Below, one piece after another: positions 59,094-64,000 of a stretch of DNA of 64,000 nucleotides (positions within the stretch are counted from its first letter, which is position 1; the number at the start of each line of letters is the position of its first letter). The notes beneath the pieces are model-generated. The model made no database searches. It worked only from the letters and a program-made list of their open reading frames with translations, and had not been told where the DNA came from. Where the stretch lies: positions 19,863,488-19,927,487 of the forward strand of contig CM070625.1 in assembly GCA_036346255.1 (NCBI GenBank), written 5' to 3'. A program made the translations under genes and the position numbers. Origin of the DNA: Ampelocalamus luodianensis (taxonomy: Eukaryota; Streptophyta; Magnoliopsida; Poales; Poaceae).

Positions 59094-60197
59094 ATGGCGA
59101 GCAGGCAAGGCGAGGAGGGAGATGAGGTCCATGGCCAGGCGCTTCAAGAGGAGGATTACATCGACATGGACTTGAGCTCAGCTGCTGCCGGAGCAGCGCC
59201 GCCTCTGCTGAGGGAGTTCGAGTTCCACATGTCCGCGCCGATGGACCGGTGGGGGGAGCCCCTGGCGTCGCCGGCCGACGAGCTCTTCTACAAGGGGAAG
59301 CTCCTGCCGCTGCACCTGCCGCCGCGCATCCAGATGGTCGAGGAGCTCCTCGACGGCTGCGTTGCGGCCGGCGTCGGGGGGCGGCTCCTCTCCGTAAGCA
59401 CCGCCCCGGCGACGCCGTACGAGTCGTGCAACGCGTCGCCGGCGAACTCGTGCTACGTTAGCGGGGAGCTCAACGTGGAGGAGTACTTCCAAGAATACGC
59501 GGCCGGCGTGGCCGACGCCGCGGCGACCGCGGCGGCTGACTGCGAGAAGAAGCCGTGGTCTAGGAAGCTCAAGTTCATCAGGCAGCTCAACCTCGACCTC
59601 AAGCTCAAGGCCTCGAAAGCATACCTCAAGACGATATTTGCCGCCAAACCAGGAAACCCAGACGACAAGAACGTTCTTGGCGCCACGAGAGAAGCAAAAG
59701 GGCTCTCCCATGGCCATGGCCACCACAGGGCATGGAGGAAGAATCCATTTGGCCAGATCAGAAGCAACAGGTGCATCGCCACCTCGCAGAGCAGCGGCAT
59801 GGGCGGCGGCCGTGGTGCACTTGGAGGAGGGAAGCTCAAAGAACGAGAGCACAGGCACAGAAGGTCCTTCTCCAGCGTCATCGTCCGGTACTCGTCCTCG
59901 AGCAAGACATCCCCTGCGCCGCCGTCGTCGTCGTCGTGCTCGTCTTCATCGAAATCCTCCACCTCCTCATCGGTCGGGAGCTCGAGCGAGTCCGACGGCG
60001 CGGGGCCGGCGCTGCGAAGGAGCAGCAGCGCGAGCTCGGAGGTGGAGAATCCGATCCAGGGGCTGATCGCCTACTGCAAGAAGTCCCAGCAGCTGGCCTC
60101 GGTGAGGAAGAGCGCCAGCGACGCCGGGTTCCGGTTCTTGTCGACAGCGGCATCCAAGATCGCTGCAGAATCCGAGGGTCTAGAGGAGCTGATCTAG
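59094..60197 (+). CDS. Probable membrane-associated kinase regulator (MAKR family)
   Basis: A single exon encodes 367 residues. The amino end has an acidic EEDYIDMDLSS block and an FEFHMS motif, both usual in MAKR proteins. Residues of about 150-185 form a basic, amphipathic stretch (KPWSRKLKFIRQLNLDLKLK...) that probably binds anionic plasma-membrane lipid, as the Lys/Arg-rich hook does in BKI1 and MAKRs. A serine-rich segment follows at about 270-315. The carboxy end carries IQGLIAYCKKSQQLASVRKS, the conserved family tail. MAKRs act in receptor-kinase signalling, for example brassinosteroid, auxin or CLE peptide responses. Which member this is cannot be told here. No introns or frame problems. 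Confidence 0.85.
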   Translation: MASRQGEEGDEVHGQALQEEDYIDMDLSSAAAGAAPPLLREFEFHMSAPMDRWGEPLASPADELFYKGKLLPLHLPPRIQMVEELLDGCVAAGVGGRLLSVSTAPATPYESCNASPANSCYVSGELNVEEYFQEYAAGVADAAATAAADCEKKPWSRKLKFIRQLNLDLKLKASKAYLKTIFAAKPGNPDDKNVLGATREAKGLSHGHGHHRAWRKNPFGQIRSNRCIATSQSSGMGGGRGALGGGKLKEREHRHRRSFSSVIVRYSSSSKTSPAPPSSSSCSSSSKSSTSSSVGSSSESDGAGPALRRSSSASSEVENPIQGLIAYCKKSQQLASVRKSASDAGFRFLSTAASKIAAESEGLEELI

Positions 60198-61789
60198 AAT
60201 TGCAGAGAACGATGACACTGTGATGAATGAATGAATGTACAATGATGCAATGCATTCTGAAATTTTTGTAACACTGAAACTTGTGTTCTTGACCACCCTG
60301 TGTCATGATGGCATTGTTCAAATGAACGGCCTCTGAACTTTTCATCGTAGATTGCTTTCAGTATATTATGAGATTGAGTGACTTGTAGAATAATTTCTGT
60401 CAAGGAATAATCATGTTAATACGTAAAAGTCTACAATTTGACATAGATGACTGGTTAAAATGCATTGCAAAAGGAATATCTCTGACTAGTACTACAAGAT
60501 GCGTGTGCTAAAGTATAAAATGAAAGGAAAAAAAAACTAAATAAAGTCGCAACTCGTAAGTTAGGAACATAACGTGATGAATGAAGATAATGATGGGAAC
60601 AAATTATTTCTGCCGAGTTGGCATATTGGTCAATGCCTATATTTGTTTACATATGTGGAAATGGCCTGCTTACTAGTCATGCCCGCTTCCGTTGCTTCAG
60701 AAGACCAGAAAATTAACGTAGCGCCAAGGCATGAAGATATAACTAAAGCAAAGATCATACGCTTTTTACAGAATAATTGAGGAGATGATCACAGATTTAA
60801 GTTAGCAAGACATGAAGATGTCATCAATTCATCATGCAGCCTGACAAGTGACCACAGTAAGGTATTATCTGACATTGTAGGAGAGGCTTACGTGGCAGGT
60901 TACAGATAAGCCCCTGCATCTGCATGCACATGCATTTTCTGAGTGGTCCGCGCGCGGCTAGATTTATTATTGATTGTTCACATATTCAATATTAGTATCT
61001 ATTGCTGTCGATTGTTTGTTTTTTCTCCAATTATAAGTCGATTTTACTGATCAATTCTGCTTTTCTGCTTCAAGCTCCAACAATAAGTCCAATTATTAAT
61101 CAATCTCTTCGAGTTGCTACCTTTTCAAATACAATAATCTATCATAATTAACTTCTAATTCTATCCAATTATTGCTTAATGCTGATTATTGAGACATCAA
61201 ACACGTATACACGTGCAACCGCCACCGATCCCTGCTGGGGAAACTTGTCATGCTCTCTCTACTCCGAACTCTTTGCTCCTTTGCTTATGTATGCCTATGC
61301 TTCTATTCGTACAAATGCATGCATGTATATACACAAGCAAGATGCTATACGTGATCGATGCCTTATTTCTCTTGTGTCAGCCACTCCTCTTGTTCGATGT
61401 TAACTAACTCAACGTTGTGGCTTCCTCACTAACTGCGGCAATCTTTTATCTTCATTGATACTGACATGTCTGTTTTAGTCGTTGTCTAACTATAGAATCT
61501 TCTCACCATCGTCGGTAACGCTGTGGCCATTGCCAGCGATGGTATGCTCCTAGCTACCCAATGAACCCATATCGCCCATAGCTCGTCTTCAATGCAAAGC
61601 TTCATCTTCTCTCTGTTAGGGATTCCCCATCATCGAGCAGCACGACACTATCGTCATCTCTACCACCACCACCTCGGCTCTTCGCTTCTCTATGGGTCAA
61701 TGTTTTCTTACAAAACAGATCGACGTCACTGCACTCTTTCATGGTCTCCTCCGACACTATTTGTGCTATCATTGTTATAATTTTATTTT
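60198..61789. other. MAKR 3' flank and spacer, no gene
   Basis: The first 200 bases are the likely 3' untranslated region. Beyond that only short frames without domains are seen. Confidence 0.45.
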
Positions 61790-62404
61790 CATTCAAAATT
61801 TCAGTTATTCTTTATTGGACTTTATGTACAAATCAAATTGCTAATTTTCTTTAATTTATTCTGAATTTTAGCTATTTAGGGATTTTACTTAGGAATTTGT
61901 ATAGAAATCAAAGTGTTATTTTATTTTATTTTTTATTCCAAATTTCAGTTGTTCTTTGTTGGAATTCGTATACAAATCCAACAGTTAATTTCTCATTATT
62001 ATTTTTTGTTTCAAATTCCAGTTATTTAGATAGTTTACTTTAGAATTCTTATCGAAATCAAATTGCTATTTTATTTTATTTTTATTCCGAATTTTAATTA
62101 TTTTTATTGGAATTCATATACAAATCCAATTGCTGATTTGTCTTTAATTTTTATTCCAAATTATATTATTTTAGGATTTTACTTATGAATTCGTATGGAA
62201 ATCAAATTGCTTATTTTATTTTATTTTATTTTTATTCCAAATTTTAGTTATTTTTGTTAGAATTTGCATACAAATCCAATTGCTAATTTTTATTTAATTC
62301 TTATTCTAAATTATATTTATTTGGGGTTTTACTTAGAAATTCCTATAGAAATCAAATTGTTTATTTTATTTTATTTTTATTTTGAAATTCAGTTATTTCT
62401 AGAT
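61790..62404. repeat. AT-rich tandem repeat, about 145-bp period, four degenerate copies
   Basis: The motif atacaaatccaattgct recurs at about 61828, 61971, 62117 and 62267. It alternates with a block tagaaatcaaattgct and with ttattttattttattttt and ccaaattttag stretches. Spacing is 143-150 bases. It ends directly against the copia LTR. Confidence 0.75.
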
Positions 62405-64000
62405 TGTACTTGATATGGACTTTTCTTTTCATCTAGACTTATAGATTTCGGAGATTAATTACGTGTATTGTCCCTTAGGACCCCTACACCCTTTATTTAC
62501 AGCGCTAAGGATTACAATCCAACTCTAACACAACTATTCATTAGACTCTCGAGTCGCACAAAACCCGAACTCTTGTTAAACTCTAATACTAACTCACAAA
62601 CACTCTCCTCAAGATAGACCAAATATATCAATCATGCCCATCTTGTTATATATTATAGTACCATCACTAAGACCTAACCCTTTAGTGAAACAATCAGTTA
62701 ATTGTTCACCAGACTTGACATACTCCAGCTTCAGCATCCTACCATCGAGCTTCTCCTTAATGAAGAACCTATCAATTCAATATGCTTGGTACGATAATGT
62801 TCTGCCAGATTGTTAGCAATGTTGATTGCATATTTATCATCACAATGCAACACCAAGTGGTTATTCCTCCATATCCGAAGCTAAGACAATAAACCATTCA
62901 TTTGTATGATTCCATTCACACTCGACGCCATTGCTATGCACCCTGCCTCTATAATAGACCAAGCCACAACTTCTATAATAGACCAAGCAACAACCTCCTA
63001 CTTCTTGCTCCTCTATGACACAATGTTACTTCTCACAAAGATACAATATCCAGAAGTAGATCTCCTGTTATCCACGCTGGTCGCCAAATCAGCATTGCAA
63101 CACCCTTTCACATTTAGGTGTTGATTCTTCCTGAACCAAAGTAAGCCTCCCTATCAACTGGACCTCTTGACTCAGCACATTGCTTGTGATTCCTATCAAT
63201 AGGCGAAGCAATAAGACGACACCCAAGCATACTTGTTTCTGCCAATAGATCAAGAACATACTTCCTCTAAGAGAGAACTATACCCTTCGAAGAACGGGTA
63301 ATCTTAATCCCAAGAAAGTATCAAAGACTTCCAAGATCTTTCACCTCAAACGCCTTTCCCAATCTTTTCTTCAGGGACTTTATTTCCTCAGTATCATCTT
63401 CAGTTAGCACAATATCATTGACATAGATTGCCAATATGATGGTATATGATCCTTTATGCTTGTAAAACACAATATGATCTACATTGCACTGAGAATAGCC
63501 CATACTACAAACTGAACGTCTGAATATATCAAACCACGCCATTAGAGATTGCTTCAGACCGTATAAAGACTTCTTGAGTTTACATACATGTCCATCAGTA
63601 TGTCTGTTCTCAAAGTCTAGAGGAATCTTCATGTATACCTCCTCTTATAAATCATCATGTAGAAAGCATTTTTCACATCTAACTGATGTAGGGGTCATCC
63701 GAAGTTAGTTGTATAGGAGATCAATATTCTTACTATGCTCATCTTCGCCACCGGTGCAAAAGTCTCATCATAATCTATCACATATGTTTGATTATATCCT
63801 TTTGCAACCAAATGTGTCTTGTATATATCTCTATCGTGCCTTCAGGAGTTTGCTTAATCATAAAACACCTATTTGCATCCCACTGCCCTCTTTCTTGCTG
63901 GAAGTGGAACAAGATCTCGTGTCTTGTTCATCTGAAGTGCACTAAACTTATTTTTTATAACATCCATCCACTTAGGATTCTACTTAGCAACTTGTCAATC
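62405..64000 (-). mobile_element. Ty1/copia retrotransposon, 3' half, inactive; runs off the window
   Basis: Minus strand. The reverse-transcriptase part at 63632-63321 reads MKIPLDFENRHTDGHVCKLK, then KSLYGLKQ, then the catalytic region as YVNDIVLT where copia elements have YVDD, and EVKDLGSL. Lower coordinates hold remains of the RNase H end (GEQLTDCFTKGLGL near 62690), a polypurine tract gaggagag at 62610-62603, and a 3' LTR starting TGTTTGTGAG at 62602 and running to about 62405. Stops and frame shifts interrupt the coding region in several places. The 5' part (gag, protease, integrase) lies beyond position 64000 if present. It cannot replicate as it stands. Confidence 0.85.

Noticed and set aside
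59178..59858. 226-codon minus frame over the MAKR-like gene
   Set aside because: Antisense shadow of a GC-rich intronless gene.
61790..62404. Regularly spaced repeats that might suggest a CRISPR-like array
   Set aside because: Units are long, degenerate and contiguous without unique spacers, and the genome is a plant nucleus.

Overview
This window is nuclear DNA from a flowering plant, almost certainly a grass (Poaceae). It has long spliced genes with canonical GT-AG introns, very GC-rich 5' coding ends, intronless GC-rich genes, and intergenic space packed with hAT-like, Mutator-like, LINE and Ty1/copia or Ty3/gypsy remnants. I see no bacterial, organellar or viral gene set, no CRISPR array and no rRNA or convincing tRNA gene. 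The exact species cannot be told from sequence reading alone.

Layout. 1-330: end of a copia-type LTR element on the minus strand. 1072-3541: an IQD calmodulin-binding protein gene (+). 4418-6232: an hAT-like element, then a 905-bp Mutator-like hairpin element. 7862-15035: a roughly 3-kb tandem duplication carrying two intact receptor-like cytoplasmic kinase genes with identical exon lengths (+). 16290-18380: a GRF-type zinc-finger pseudogene (-) whose promoter is separated from its start codon by an hAT-like element. 19966-20277: intronless histone H4 (+) with a plant histone promoter element. 21033-28552: a 14-exon SAC3/GANP mRNA-export gene of the SAC3A type (+). 29365-33450: nested inverted-repeat and hAT-like elements. 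34350-35600: a gutted LINE (-). 36758-38119: an intronless GOLD-domain seven-transmembrane (GOST/GPR107-like) gene (-). 38470-44060: LTR, hAT-like, foldback and gypsy remnants. 44184-44815: the 3' part of an unrecognised gene (+). 48073-55645: a lipin-type phosphatidate phosphatase (PAH) gene (+) with two transposons in introns and a one-base deletion in its eighth coding exon. 59094-60197: an intronless membrane-associated kinase regulator-like gene (+). 61790-64000: an AT-rich tandem repeat abutting the 3' half of a dead copia retrotransposon (-).

The genes do not form a pathway or cluster. They are ordinary housekeeping and signalling genes spaced by repeats, as in most grass chromosome arms. 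The points most worth following are the PAH frameshift, the duplicated kinases with altered glycine loop and catalytic loop, the GRF pseudogene separated from its promoter, and a family of hairpin elements built on a shared CGCCA...TGGCGACAGG core.

I did not find a convincing previously undescribed biological system. Exon coordinates were read by hand from splice consensus, reading-frame continuity and family conservation, and all exon phases were checked for agreement. The only gene that fails that check is PAH.
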